The notes under the pieces: generated by a model | What the model saw: the letters and a program-made list of their open reading frames with translations, nothing else | Databases searched by the model: none | What the model was told of the DNA's origin: nothing | In this document: positions 1-10,100 of the stretch, one piece after another | How the letters are laid out: each line of letters starts with the position of its first letter | How positions within the stretch are numbered: position 1 is the stretch's first letter | NCBI GenBank assembly: GCA_033721235.1 | Contig: JAWWAY010000004.1 | Coordinates: 62,001 to 126,000, forward strand | DNA from: UBA5078 sp033721235 | GTDB lineage: Bacteria; Pseudomonadota; Gammaproteobacteria; Pseudomonadales; Pseudohongiellaceae | Length of the DNA: 64,000 bases | Direction: 5' to 3' | Translations under genes and position numbers: made by a program

Positions 1-716
1 TGCACGCAAGTGTTGAAGATGGCGCCGATGAGGGTGCCGCCCATGGCCATGGGCAACGGGAAAACTCCAGCGCCATTACCGCCGAGCTATACAATAACGA
101 GGCCTTGAAAGTGCATATGCGTCAGCGTGTGCAAGAGTATCCCAATGACTTTCAAGCCCATCTGCAACTTGGCATTGTATTGTTCAAGGAAGAGCAGTTC
201 GTGGAAGCCATAGTGCACCTCAAATTGGCCCATGAGCTACTACCGGACTACTCCGGCTATCCAAGTCCGCCCTTGGTGCTGGCGCAAATTTATGAGCAGC
301 AAGGCGATGAGCAAAGACGTTTCGAACAGCTGGAAATTGTGATGGAGAATCATCAGCACGATTACGATACGGCTGTATTGTTAGCCCGGCGAGCATTAAA
401 CATGGGAGATTTGGAAAAGTCTGAATACTACGTTGAGCGCGCTTTGAGTGTGAGTCCTTATCGCTTGGATGTGCACGAATTAGGGGCGGCGCTGGCGAAG
501 CTGAAAACTGATACTGAGGCGGCGGTAAGAGAATACGAAATTCTGGCGCATCTTGATGATAATGACCCAGTAGAGGCTGGGACGAACTTGGCTGAGGCGT
601 ATTTAGAGAACGGTCAAGTAGAGGAGGCCAAGAGGCGCATACTGTCTGCCTTAGAGATGGCACCAAGTTATCAGCGTGCCCAGAAGGTGTTGCTGCGTAG
701 TGTGGAGCCCGAATAA
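1..716 (+). CDS. TPR-repeat protein, 5' end outside the window
   Basis: Frame 3 is open from base 3 with no stop before the first possible starts (TTG 105, ATG 117), so the gene begins left of the window and this is its C-terminal part, about 237 codons. Degenerate tetratricopeptide units are visible, for example around LGIVLFKEEQFVEAIVHLKL and near the end TNLAEAYLENGQVEEAKRRI; TPRs are helical protein-binding scaffolds. The visible upstream part is rich in Gly, Ala, His and Glu, like a linker. It ends 23 bases before the DUF4159 gene and shares its strand with the MoxR operon, so it is probably the first visible operon member. The specific role is not recognisable. Coding status is secure; function is only 'TPR scaffold'. 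Confidence 0.85.
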   Translation, partial: HASVEDGADEGAAHGHGQRENSSAITAELYNNEALKVHMRQRVQEYPNDFQAHLQLGIVLFKEEQFVEAIVHLKLAHELLPDYSGYPSPPLVLAQIYEQQGDEQRRFEQLEIVMENHQHDYDTAVLLARRALNMGDLEKSEYYVERALSVSPYRLDVHELGAALAKLKTDTEAAVREYEILAHLDDNDPVEAGTNLAEAYLENGQVEEAKRRILSALEMAPSYQRAQKVLLRSVEPE

Positions 717-739
717 GAAAACAGGAAAAGAGAGACTCT

Positions 740-1615
740 ATGGGTCGTGTAAGAGTAGGGCAAAAGAGGTTCTATATTGGCATGCTTGCAAGCGTGTTGC
801 TTGGCTTTTGTCTTGATACTCTTGCACAAAACACAGCGGTACCTTTGGACTTTAGTCCCCAGAATTTTAAGCTAGATTTAAACCAAGCCCAGCAAGAAGT
901 CCCTGCGGAGTTTACGTGGATAAGAGGGCGCTACACTAATTATGGTGGCGGCCGGGGGCGCAGAGGAGGCGGCTTTGGTCGCGGCTGGTGGGACACCGAT
1001 TTTCCCGATGCCGAGTCAAATTTTTTACGCGGGGTGCAGCGCTACACGAATATCGATACAAATAGCGAAAGCTATGAATGGCTGGACTTAACTGATCCCA
1101 AGCTATTCGAGCATACGTTTCTCTACATGAATATGAAGCGGGTGCCGATTGGTGCTATTTATAGCGGTCCAAATTTTAGCCCGGAAGAAGTAGAAGCTCT
1201 GCGAGAGTTCATGTTTAGAGGCGGTTTTGTTCTTCTTGATGATTTTTGGGGAGACGCGCACCTGGCAGACTTTAAGACTGAAATGGCCAAGTTGTTTCCA
1301 GAGCGGGAGCTAATCACTCTGTCACCTCAGCACGAGTTGTTTCATGTGTTTTTTGACGTGAATGAATTGGTGCAGATTCCAGGGCGCGCTGTTACTTGGG
1401 ATTATGGCGGTGGGTTTAGTTTGGATGACCCTGTGTACCCGCCATCGGTGTATGCAATTTTAGATGACGATGGACGAGTTATGTTGGCCGCCAATTTTAA
1501 TGCTGACTTAGGTGACGGCTGGGAGCATACGTTTTATGAGCCCTATCCAACACACTACAGCAATGAGGCATATAAAATTGCCATTAATTACTTAATTTAC
1601 GCGTTCACTCATTAG
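740..1615 (+). CDS. DUF4159-family exported protein
   Basis: A 291-residue protein with an N-terminal export signal (basic start, hydrophobic core at about residues 12-28, cleavage probably after TLAQ). The body resembles DUF4159 (a flavodoxin/class I amidotransferase-like fold found beside MoxR genes): the segment LREFMFRGGFVLLDDFWGD and the C-terminal NEAYKIAINYLIYAFTH are typical. Residues 69-83 form a Gly/Arg-rich stretch (NYGGGRGRRGGGFGRGW) not expected in the fold core and probably a flexible loop. ATG 740 follows an AAGAGAGA ribosome site. It lies 23 bases after the TPR gene and 65 before moxR, the usual neighbourhood of this family. Biochemical function is unknown; a role in envelope maintenance with MoxR is inference. 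Confidence 0.85.
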   Translation: MGRVRVGQKRFYIGMLASVLLGFCLDTLAQNTAVPLDFSPQNFKLDLNQAQQEVPAEFTWIRGRYTNYGGGRGRRGGGFGRGWWDTDFPDAESNFLRGVQRYTNIDTNSESYEWLDLTDPKLFEHTFLYMNMKRVPIGAIYSGPNFSPEEVEALREFMFRGGFVLLDDFWGDAHLADFKTEMAKLFPERELITLSPQHELFHVFFDVNELVQIPGRAVTWDYGGGFSLDDPVYPPSVYAILDDDGRVMLAANFNADLGDGWEHTFYEPYPTHYSNEAYKIAINYLIYAFTH

Positions 1616-1680
1616 CAACTTACGCATCATACGAAGAAAAACGAATATCGAATATTAGCCAAACCAAACGGGAACGACAC

Positions 1681-2724
1681 ATGTCTGAATTAGAGAATAT
1701 CGAACAGGAAAATGTAGAAGGTCTAGAAAGCCACGACGACTTGGCGCTGGTCAAGAAGATGCAGGAGGGGAGGGAGCAGATCATCGCGGAAATCCGCAAG
1801 GTGATTATCGGTCAAGATAAGATTATCGATGAGCTCTTAATTGCATTGTTCGCAGGAGGCCATTGTTTGGTAACGGGGGTGCCAGGTTTGGCCAAAACCC
1901 TATTGATCAAGACTGTTGCCGATATTCTTCAGGTGGATTTTTCTCGCATCCAGTTTACGCCAGACTTAATGCCCGCAGACGTGGTGGGCGCCGAGATCGT
2001 CGAAGAGGTTGACGGCGAACGTAAACTAAAGTTTGTGAAAGGCCCAATATTTACCAATATTCTGCTTGCCGATGAAATTAACCGTACCCCACCTAAAACC
2101 CAATCCTCATTATTAGAGGCTATGGAGGAGCGTCAGGTAACCGCCGCGGGGGTCACTCATCCCATGGCTCGGCCCTTCTTTGTTCTCGCCACACAGAACC
2201 CTATCGAGCTAGAGGGGACCTATCCGCTGCCAGAGGCTCAGTTAGACCGCTTCATGTTTAAAATTGAATTGGATTACTTGTCTGAAGACGATGAAGTGGC
2301 GGTCGTTGGCAATACGACTAAGATTGTCGACAATACAGTGGCTCACCCATTGAGCGGCGAAGATATCCTTGAATTTCAGCGTATCGCGCGTCAGGTTCCG
2401 GCTGCTCAAGCTGTCATTCGCTATGCGGTGCGTCTTGTTCATGCCTCTCGCCCTAAGAACCCAGAAGCACCAGAGTTTGTACGCGACTGGGTAGCGTGGG
2501 GTGCCGGCATTCGAGCCTCGCAGAACCTAGTGCTTGCGGGTAAGGTCAGAGCGCTACTGCAGGGGCGTTATAATGTGTCTTATTCTGATATCCGGGCCTT
2601 GGCGCCTGCTGTCTTGCGTCACAGGATCTTGCTGAATTTCCATGCAGAGGCTGAGCGTGTCACCACTGATGATGTTATCAAACGCCTGATTGAAACTGTG
2701 CCAGAACCCACTTCGGATCTGTAA
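1681..2724 (+). CDS. MoxR-family AAA+ ATPase
   Basis: Cytoplasmic AAA+ chaperone-like ATPase of the MoxR class, 347 residues, normal length. The Walker A loop is GVPGLAKT near residue 67 (the family's non-canonical P-loop), Walker B is ILLADEINR near residue 120, followed by PPKTQSSLLEAMEERQVT and the sensor FVLATQNPIELEGTYPLPEAQLDRF; the lid domain fills the C-terminus. MoxR proteins usually work with VWA proteins to mature or activate envelope or metalloenzyme targets. Here DUF58 starts 16 bases after its stop and a BatA-like protein follows, which fits. ATG 1681 is preceded by GGGA at a workable distance. The specific client is unknown. Confidence 0.95.
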   Translation: MSELENIEQENVEGLESHDDLALVKKMQEGREQIIAEIRKVIIGQDKIIDELLIALFAGGHCLVTGVPGLAKTLLIKTVADILQVDFSRIQFTPDLMPADVVGAEIVEEVDGERKLKFVKGPIFTNILLADEINRTPPKTQSSLLEAMEERQVTAAGVTHPMARPFFVLATQNPIELEGTYPLPEAQLDRFMFKIELDYLSEDDEVAVVGNTTKIVDNTVAHPLSGEDILEFQRIARQVPAAQAVIRYAVRLVHASRPKNPEAPEFVRDWVAWGAGIRASQNLVLAGKVRALLQGRYNVSYSDIRALAPAVLRHRILLNFHAEAERVTTDDVIKRLIETVPEPTSDL

Positions 2725-2740
2725 AAGGATAGAGACATTT

Positions 2741-3634
2741 ATGTCGGCAAACACCAATTTTATAGATCCAAGCGTCTTAGCCAGCCTCGATAATTTGGAA
2801 TTGCGGGCGCGTGTGGTGGTGGAGGGGTTTTTAAATGGCCTGCACAAAAGTCCGCATAGAGGGTTTAGCGTCGAATTTACTGATTATCGCCAGTATCACC
2901 GGGGCGATGATATGCGCCATGTGGATTGGAAGCTCTACGCTCGTAGTGACAAATTCTATATTAAACAGTATGAAGACGAGACCAATGTGCGTTGCTATAT
3001 CGTCTTGGATGCGAGCGCTTCCATGGCTTATTCCTCGGGTGGCATGAGTAAACTGGAGTATGGTCGAACGCTTGCCTCAGCGCTTGCCTATTTTATTATG
3101 CGTCAACGCGATGCCGTGGGGCTTATCACCTTTGACGAGAAGGTCAAAGACTTCATTCCTGCGCTGTGTCGTCAGCCCCATCTTATTCGAATTCTGCGCG
3201 CATTGGCTCAACTGGAAGCGGGGACTACCACTGATGTGGTGAAACCCCTAGCTGATCTGGCGATGAACCTGAATCGCAAGAGTCTGGTCATTCTTATTAG
3301 TGACCTGCTTGATGACGAGGATCGCATTCTCAAGACGCTGCAAAGCTTGCGCGCCATGGGTAATGACGTGATTGTCTTTCAGGTAATGGATAATGCAGAA
3401 TTGAACTTCGAGTTTCACGAAGCCACGGAGTTTATAGATTCGGAAACCGCGGAGTCTTATATCACCTCTCCAGCCGCCGTACGGGAAGCTTATTTAGAAA
3501 ATCTTAATGGCTTTTTGGATAAATGCCGCAAGAAGTGTCAGACCAGTGGTATCGATTACGGATTGCTCAATACCTCACAGCCGCTGGATGCAGCCTTATC
3601 TTCATACATCTTTAGACGAGCAAAGAGTTTTTAA
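2741..3634 (+). CDS. DUF58 domain protein (MoxR partner)
   Basis: A 297-residue DUF58 protein. The frame is open to 2690, but ATG 2741 is chosen because AAGGATAGAG precedes it, it lies just after the moxR stop, and the earlier start would overlap moxR. The hallmark segment GFSVEFTDYRQYHRGDDMRHVDWKLYAR (cited in part: YRQYHRGDDMRHVDWK) is near residues 45-65. A VWA-like region follows with IVLDASASMAY, a DxSxS-type MIDAS motif. No membrane segment is evident, unlike many DUF58 proteins, so it is probably cytosolic or peripheral. Its stop abuts the next ATG directly, indicating tight coupling with the BatA-like gene. Confidence 0.93.
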   Translation: MSANTNFIDPSVLASLDNLELRARVVVEGFLNGLHKSPHRGFSVEFTDYRQYHRGDDMRHVDWKLYARSDKFYIKQYEDETNVRCYIVLDASASMAYSSGGMSKLEYGRTLASALAYFIMRQRDAVGLITFDEKVKDFIPALCRQPHLIRILRALAQLEAGTTTDVVKPLADLAMNLNRKSLVILISDLLDDEDRILKTLQSLRAMGNDVIVFQVMDNAELNFEFHEATEFIDSETAESYITSPAAVREAYLENLNGFLDKCRKKCQTSGIDYGLLNTSQPLDAALSSYIFRRAKSF

Positions 3635-5665
3635 ATGAGTTTTCTTGCCCCTTTGTTTTTGTTGGGATTATTAGCGGCTGCTATTCCAATCGCTATTCAT
3701 CTTATTCGTAAAGAAAAACCGCCAAAGATGGTGTTTAGTACCCTACGTTTTCTGAAGACCACATCGAAAAAAATGGTGTTGTTTCAACAGATTCAGCAAT
3801 GGCTGCTCATGGCCCTTAGAGCTGGTCTGATAGCGCTATTGGTATTCGCATTCGCTCGTCCCTTGTTTGACTCTTCGCTAGGTGAACTGGTGGATGCCGC
3901 GCCCGAGTCTCGCATTATATTGCTCGACGCCTCTATGAGTATGCACTATGCAGATCGCTTTGAGCGTGCGGTAGAGGCAGCTATTGATTCCATTGATGAT
4001 TTAGGCGCAGGCGATGAGGTGGGCGTCATTGTCTTCGGAAGTTCTGCCATGAGGGTGCGCGAATTAGATGCAGACTTGGAAGGCGCGCGCAGCTTCGTGC
4101 GCTCGCTAGATGGCCCAGGCATGGAGTCGACAAACTATATTCCGCTTATGAGACTGGCCGATGATATGTTGGCGAGTTCACGGCGTGAGCGCAAGAGTGT
4201 GGTGTTGGTATCAGACTTTCAAGCCAATGGGCTCGAAGGAGAAGACTCGGGTTGGCAGTTAGCGCCGGGTGTCGTCTTTAATGGAGTCGATGTTGGGGAA
4301 GGCCCTAGTCGCAACCTGTTTCTTGCTGATGTCAGGTCCCCTACGCAGTTGATTGAGGGCAAAAGTGACTATGCCGTTTTGGCTCGGGTGCGCAGCGCGG
4401 GCACGGTTCATGTGGACGAGGCTGTCGTTCGCCTTCTGATAGATGGTCAAGAGCAAGCCCGTGAGCGAGTGTCTCTAAGTGATGCTTCTGAGCAAGTAGT
4501 GAGATTACCGCTTAGCTTTGACTCTGCAGGTTCCCATCGCGGAGAGGTGCAGGTGTCCACTGATGATTTTGAGCTAGATAATCGTTATTACTTTACGCTA
4601 GATGTGACACCCAAAATTAAGGTTTTAGTGTTGAACGGTGAACCCTCGGATAATTGGTTTGAAGATGAGGCTCATTGGGTTTCACTTGCGTTGGCTGCCC
4701 CCGAGGAGTCGTCTTTCACGGTCTCGACAATTAATGACGATGAGCTTACTGGCGCCAGCTTAGAGGGTGTCGATGTCGTATTGTTTCTCAATGGTGGTAG
4801 CGATCTGAGTACCGTTCAGTCTGCGGCCCTTAGCCGCTTCGTTGAGGGCGGTGGGAGTTTGTTTTTGGCTCCTGGCGACAGAGTTAATGCCGAGCGTTTT
4901 AATGAGCGATTGGGCACTATTAGCCCGGCTCGCTTACTGAACAGTCATCTGCCACGCGGCTCAGATTACTTAATGATTGCGGATATGGATAGACGCCACC
5001 CGATACTATTGCCTCTTGATAGTGAGTGGAATATGCGTTTTCAAGGCTATTGGAATACGAGCGCGAGCCCAGATGCGAGAGTCATCATGGAGTTTGATAG
5101 TGGAGCCCCGGCGCTCGTGGAGCGCCGCTACGGCGACGGCAATGTGTTGCTATTTTCCTCCAGCTTGGACACCGAGTGGAATGGTCTGCCTCTTCAGGGG
5201 CTGTTTCTTCCTTTCATTCATGAGTCTTTACGCTATCTCGCACAACCGTCTGGGAAGGAACGAGCCTACCAGATAGGGGATGTTATCGACCTCTCGAGTA
5301 TAGCCGTGGAGGCTGCGAGTCTCTCCTTGAGCACAAGCGCTGGTGAAACTATCGGCTTAGATGGAGAGGGCATGGTATACAGGGCCCGCGATATTGGCTT
5401 TATAGAGGCGGTAAGCGCTGCGCGCAGCGAGGTGTACGCGGTAAATACTATGCCTCAAGAATCTATTTTAGAGCGAGTGCCGGTGACAAGCATTCAGGAC
5501 TTGGTGACGAACCCTGAAACCAAGCCAGTGCAGTCAGAGGAAGTGAAAACGGCCGAGCTGATGTCTACCATCGAAGGCTCCCAAAGACTCTGGTGGTGGG
5601 TGCTATTGCTAGTGATTATCATTTTGCTGGTGGAAACGCGCTTGGCCAATACAAGCTATCGCTAA
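3635..5665 (+). CDS. BatA-like membrane protein with VWA domain
   Basis: A 676-residue inner-membrane protein. The N-terminus carries the BatA-type hairpin (FLAPLFLLGLLAAAIPIAIH, then IRKEKPPKMVFSTLRFL and a second helix LLMALRAGLIALLVFAFARP). A VWA domain follows with ILLDASMSM (MIDAS DxSxS) near residue 94. The middle part is beta-rich, and residues about 315-520 resemble the amidotransferase-like domain of such proteins (VLVLNGEPSDNWFEDEA; FVEGGGSLFLAPGD). A final helix WWWVLLLVIIILLVETRL anchors the C-terminus. ATG 3635 comes immediately after the DUF58 stop. It is the last operon gene and probably the membrane platform for the MoxR/DUF58 complex (inference from the family). Confidence 0.92.
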   Translation: MSFLAPLFLLGLLAAAIPIAIHLIRKEKPPKMVFSTLRFLKTTSKKMVLFQQIQQWLLMALRAGLIALLVFAFARPLFDSSLGELVDAAPESRIILLDASMSMHYADRFERAVEAAIDSIDDLGAGDEVGVIVFGSSAMRVRELDADLEGARSFVRSLDGPGMESTNYIPLMRLADDMLASSRRERKSVVLVSDFQANGLEGEDSGWQLAPGVVFNGVDVGEGPSRNLFLADVRSPTQLIEGKSDYAVLARVRSAGTVHVDEAVVRLLIDGQEQARERVSLSDASEQVVRLPLSFDSAGSHRGEVQVSTDDFELDNRYYFTLDVTPKIKVLVLNGEPSDNWFEDEAHWVSLALAAPEESSFTVSTINDDELTGASLEGVDVVLFLNGGSDLSTVQSAALSRFVEGGGSLFLAPGDRVNAERFNERLGTISPARLLNSHLPRGSDYLMIADMDRRHPILLPLDSEWNMRFQGYWNTSASPDARVIMEFDSGAPALVERRYGDGNVLLFSSSLDTEWNGLPLQGLFLPFIHESLRYLAQPSGKERAYQIGDVIDLSSIAVEAASLSLSTSAGETIGLDGEGMVYRARDIGFIEAVSAARSEVYAVNTMPQESILERVPVTSIQDLVTNPETKPVQSEEVKTAELMSTIEGSQRLWWWVLLLVIIILLVETRLANTSYR

Positions 5666-5746
5666 ACTGGCAGAAAACGATGGCGGGCGAGTGTCATAAT
5701 TGTAATATTTTTAATTGATTGATTGTTAAAGAGTTTTTATTGCCTA

Positions 5747-5775
5747 CTGTCACGTAAGTGCAATATGGCTGTCAT
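5747..5775 (+). promoter_or_regulatory. two CTGTCA-type half-sites 22 bp apart (possible PhoB-like operator)
   Basis: CTGTCAC at 5747-5753 and CTGTCAT at 5769-5775 lie 22 bp apart, two helical turns, on the same strand. CTGTCAT is the known PhoB half-site and such sites are spaced in 11-bp steps; the position between (5758-5764) is degenerate. A TATAGT hexamer at 5810-5815 could be a -10 but is rather far away. The second half-site also lies in the left arm of the hairpin at 5762-5801, so the match could be accidental. Confidence 0.3.
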
Positions 5776-5801
5776 AAAAGTACCAAAACAGCCATATTTT
5801 T
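5762..5801 (+). terminator. intrinsic terminator after the MoxR operon
   Basis: AATATGGCTGT (5762-5772) and ACAGCCATATT (5788-5798) form a perfect 11-bp stem with a 15-nt loop, followed by a short T run to 5801. It is about 100 bases beyond the stop of the last MoxR-operon gene and upstream of the next gene. Confidence 0.6.
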
Positions 5802-5872
5802 CCTAAATTTATAGTTGAAATCCGCAAAATCTTGGAGGATATTGATGTCATATACCAAGTGCGGTGGTCACT

Positions 5873-6634
5873 ATGAAAACAATAAACAGCACTATTATTC
5901 GCCCAATATTTGTATCGGTTTGCGCTTTTACATTCCTCAGCGCCGACCTTCAAGCCCAAGATGCGGCGTACTCTTTCTCTTCTAATGGATCAGAGCTGCT
6001 GACAGCTTATGGCCTTACCCAACGTGACGATCTCACCCTAGAGACTGTTGAAGACATTAAATTGCTTGTGGAGGCTATGGAGCGTGAATATGGGCCCTAT
6101 GATTTCCGCCTAGCCGAAACTCTTCAATCTGCGGGCGATTTGCTCGATAGCAAGGGCCGCTATAGCGATGCGGCTGCTTTGTATGAGCGCGCTCTGCATA
6201 TAACACGCATTAACAATGGGCTATATAGTGAAAGCCATTTGGCTCTGGTTGAGAAGTTAATCCAATGTGGTTCAGAGTTAGAGGACTGGGCATTAGTGGA
6301 TGAAAAGTATCGCTACCTACACTTTTTGTACACGCGTCTATATGAGAACAATATTCCAGCCTTGCAAAGAGGTCTGGCGCAGATCGCTGAATGGCATGTG
6401 TTGGCTATTAATAACGGTCTTGGCGGCGATACCCTTACCCAGTTGCGTAGCGCCCAGCGGGTCTATCAGCAGCGCTTGGAGCTAAGTGAAGGCGAAGACA
6501 GCGAACAGCAGGCGAGTCTGCAACAGACACTGAATATTATCCGTTACCAAATCAACCGAGTGACTGGAACAGACATCATGAGCCTATATGAGGATAGAAG
6601 ATCTTCCCATAGGGCGACTGATTTCGGGTTTTGA
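5873..6634 (+). CDS. exported TPR-like protein
   Basis: A 253-residue protein with a signal peptide (MKTINSTIIRPIFVSVCAF, cleavage near ADLQAQ), so periplasmic or outer-membrane associated. Tandem helical repeats resemble TPR units: LAETLQSAGDLLDSKGRYSD then AAALYERALHITRINNGLYS. No catalytic motif is seen. The frame can start at GTG 5864 or ATG 5873; ATG 5873 gives the better signal peptide, but neither has a clear ribosome site. A strong GGAGG (5834-5838) instead serves an out-of-frame ATG at 5845. The gene stands alone behind a terminator. Function is unknown. Confidence 0.8.
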   Translation: MKTINSTIIRPIFVSVCAFTFLSADLQAQDAAYSFSSNGSELLTAYGLTQRDDLTLETVEDIKLLVEAMEREYGPYDFRLAETLQSAGDLLDSKGRYSDAAALYERALHITRINNGLYSESHLALVEKLIQCGSELEDWALVDEKYRYLHFLYTRLYENNIPALQRGLAQIAEWHVLAINNGLGGDTLTQLRSAQRVYQQRLELSEGEDSEQQASLQQTLNIIRYQINRVTGTDIMSLYEDRRSSHRATDFGF

Positions 6635-7089
6635 TTACAGTATTGAGGTAAAGGCGAGGTTTAGGGTCGCTAAGACGAAGGACTAAAAAGCCACTCAGTG
6701 TTTTAGAAAAGGGGGGGAACAAAGAATTACTTGAAAGTTCTCCGCCTTAGCTCTTAATAGCTAGTTGATCACTATCCTTAGTGTCGGTCAGCTAGAAAGT
6801 CAGGCGATGGTAACACAGGAAAATAAGCTGTCTATTGGCTGGTTACAAAATGTCACAAAGCGACGCGCTAATGCGATAAAGCGCTAAAAAATAAAACGAA
6901 GTTTAAATAATTCTTTTAGCTGTATCGAACAATTGCTCTAAAAATAAAGCGGACGCTCGATAAAACATCGGTATTTAAAGCGTATTCCTTTGCTGCTAAA
7001 AATAGTGCCGTGTCCCTTTAAATTAATAACGAAGCTTCTAAATTTTAAAAGCTTCGTTACATAATCGAACGTTCGTTCAGGGTTTTCTT
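6635..7089. other. AT-rich intergenic stretch with an inverted repeat
   Basis: About 455 bases with no convincing gene. It holds a perfect 11-bp inverted repeat, TAACGAAGCTT (7027-7037) with AAGCTTCGTTA (7049-7059), and a 10-bp palindrome CGAACGTTCG at about 7067-7076, which resembles a repressor half-site pair but sits downstream of both flanking genes. No homology is recognised. Confidence 0.5.
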
Positions 7090-7127
7090 CGCCGTGGCAT
7101 AGCCTTTGCTATGCTGCGGCGCTTTTT
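7090..7127 (+). terminator. hairpin with T run, plus-strand terminator
   Basis: GCATAGC (7097-7103) pairs with GCTATGC (7108-7114), extended by CGCCG/CGGCG outside a 2-nt mismatch. A TTTTT run (7123-7127) follows on the plus strand. It overlaps the stop codon of the minus-strand RND gene, so it separates the convergent transcripts; on the minus strand no T run follows. Confidence 0.55.
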
Positions 7128-10100
7128 CTTGGGTTTTTGCTAAGGGCTTGTTTAGCCGTAGCAATATGTGCCCGCAGTTTGCTGGGTAGTGCCAGCATTG
7201 CTGGGGTAACGATAAGTGTTAGCAGAGTACCAAAGGACAGGCCGAATACGATTGCTCCGGCCAACTTAACCCACTGGGAAGTGATGGGGCCGCCGACTTC
7301 CACTTCGGCGCCAATTAGGTCTACCGATACATGCATAGCCAGAGGCAGCAAGCCGCAGCCAGTGGTGAAGGTCGTAAGGAAAACCGGACGCAGGCGCTGC
7401 AAACCGGTTTGTAAAATGATCTCCTGTAAAGACCAATCCTTTTGAGTTCTACGCAGATGGTTATAGGTATCGATGAGAATAATATTATTATTCACAATAA
7501 TACCAGCCAGTGCCACGATACCTACCCCGGTGAGAATCACACTGAAGGTCTGCCCTGTAATCAGGAGCCCCAGTAATACCCCTGTTGTGGATAATAGGAC
7601 TGAGGACAGGATTAACAGCGCCTGATAGTAGCTGTTAAATTGCGTCACCAATAGGATAGCCATCAGCATTAGCGCAAGCGCAAAGGCCTGCAAAAGGAAC
7701 GCAAAGGAGGCCTCTTGTTCTTCGTTGGCGCCGCGGAATTGATAATACACTCCAGGGGCCAAGGGGTTGTCGTCTAACCACTGTTGTAGCTCCCGCAGCT
7801 TGTTATCGGTTACTACGCCGGGCGCTGGGTTAGCACGCACATAGATCACGCGATTGCCATCTACGCGTTGAATTGAGCTTACCTTTGGCCCTGCTTCCCG
7901 CTCAATAAAACTGCTGATTGGGGCCAGCCCAGAGGCCGTGTTAACGCGGATGCTGTCGATTTGCTCTAAGCCGCGGTACTGCTCTGGGTAACGTACCCGA
8001 ATATCCACCTCTTCTTCAGTGTCATCCGGTCTATAGTCGCCCATGAATACACCGTTCGTTAAGAGCTGAACCGCCGTGCCTACTTCAGAAATATTGGCGC
8101 CGAACATGGCTGCTCGAGCGCGGTCGACATTGATTTCCCATTCGATACCCGGTATTGGCGTCGTGTCATCGATATCGATGAGGCCTGTCATCTCGTTAGC
8201 AATGTAGTTGCGAACACGACGAGCTTCGGATATTAGATCATCTAAGTTGTCGCCGAAAAACTCTATTTGCAGCTCTTTACCTACGGGAGGCCCTTGTTCG
8301 ATAGTGGATACTTCCGCCTTCACGCCAGGAATATCAGCGATTACGTCGCGGTATAGGTCCTCAATCTCGAAGCCGTTGACATCCCGTATACGACGGTCGA
8401 CAAACTCTACAAAGATAGTGCCGATTAGATCCGGAGCAGAGCTCTGTCCGCCGCCAAGGCTTTGTCCTGCGCCCGATTGCGTGACGATATTTTTGTAATA
8501 GCCCACTTCGGCAATGCGATCTTCCACGTCGAGCACCATGTCGCGGATCTCTTCGGGGGAGAAGTTACCTCGAGCGAAGACCTGTACCTGTGTCTGGTTA
8601 GGCTCTACCGATGTGAAAAACTCTACGCCTTTGCCGAAATTGAGGTAAGTGAAAACAATGCCTACTAGAGTCGCTATACTGCCGATGAAGACTAATCCGG
8701 GTGACTTAACAGCGCCCCTGAGTATGCGCATATATACACCGCTGACGATGCCAAGTTTGTTGATATCGATGGCCTCTGACTGCGGTGTTTTAGCGCTAGC
8801 TGCAGGCTTCACAGCTGCTGGTGCCTTACCAAATAACGCGCCAAGTGTGGGAGCGAACCATAGGGCGTACATCAAGGAGCCCACCAGCACCGCAAAGACG
8901 GTAATGGGCAAGTAACGCATAAACTCACCGGCGACCCCTGGCCAGAACATGAGTGGCAGGAAGGCCGCCAGAGTAGTCATTGTAGAGGCAATAATAGGCC
9001 AGAACATGCGGTTAACTGTCTCTTGATAGGCGTCTTCCTTGGTATAGCCTTCGGCCATTTTCGTATCCGCAAATTCGATCATTACGATGGCGCCGTCGAT
9101 TAGCATACCGAGACCAAGCAAGAGGCCGAAGATCACCATGAAGTTGTAGGTGAACCCCATCATGGAAATAATGATGAACGCGAAAAAGAAGGAGAAGGGC
9201 ACCGACAGGGTGACTAGTAGACCGGATCGAATGCCAACTGCGGCTATGACCACGATTAACACCAAGACCATCGAGGTGACCATATTGCCTTGTAGGCCTA
9301 GGTTCTGCTCGATAACGATCGGTGCAGTGTTGTTCATATAGGAGATGACGACGGCCGGTGGCAGAGTTGGCAGCATGTCCTCTACGATAAGATCGATCTT
9401 GTCCATAGCGGCAATGAGGTTAGCTCCTTTGCGCTTTTGTACGTTGATCGAGATTGAGCGATTGCCATTGGCATAGGAGTAGCGCTCAGCATCTTTAAAT
9501 GTACGGCGAACCTGAGCGATATCGCTAAGCGTTAAAACTCCGCGCTCGTTAGCGGCGATGGGTAGGTCGAATAAATCCTGCTCAGATTCGATGAGCCCCG
9601 GAAGCTTCACGGAAAAACTACCCTGACCCGTGTTGACCGAACCAGCAGGAATCAAGCGGTTGTTATTATTAACCGCTTGCACAATCTGTTGATTGGTAAT
9701 GCCATAAGTTTCGAGCTGGGTGGGATCGATTAAGGCTTCTAGCAACTCTTCGCGGTTACCTACCATGTCGGCAGAGAGAATCTCAGGGAGCGTTTCGATA
9801 GCGCGCTGCAAGTCCTGAGCGACTTTTAAAAGAACTCGTTCAGGGACGCTTTCGCCGCCAATGGCAATCTGCACTACTGGCATTGTAGCCGCAGCAACCT
9901 CTTGGATAATGGGCTCTTCTGTGGACTGAGGGAATTTGGCTTTGGCCCTGTCGATGGCCGTACGCGTATCGATCAATGCCTGGTCAGAATCGAAGCTGAC
10001 GTCAAACTCGGTGACTACTGTTGCAGCCCCCTCGCTAGAGAAGGAGCGAATTTGCGAGACGCCTTCCAGCGTTTTGAGCTCTACCTCTGCTGGTTTGCTC

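Noticed and set aside
220..666. Open frame on the minus strand inside the TPR gene
   Set aside because: No recognisable domain and antisense to a protein-like frame; it is a shadow.
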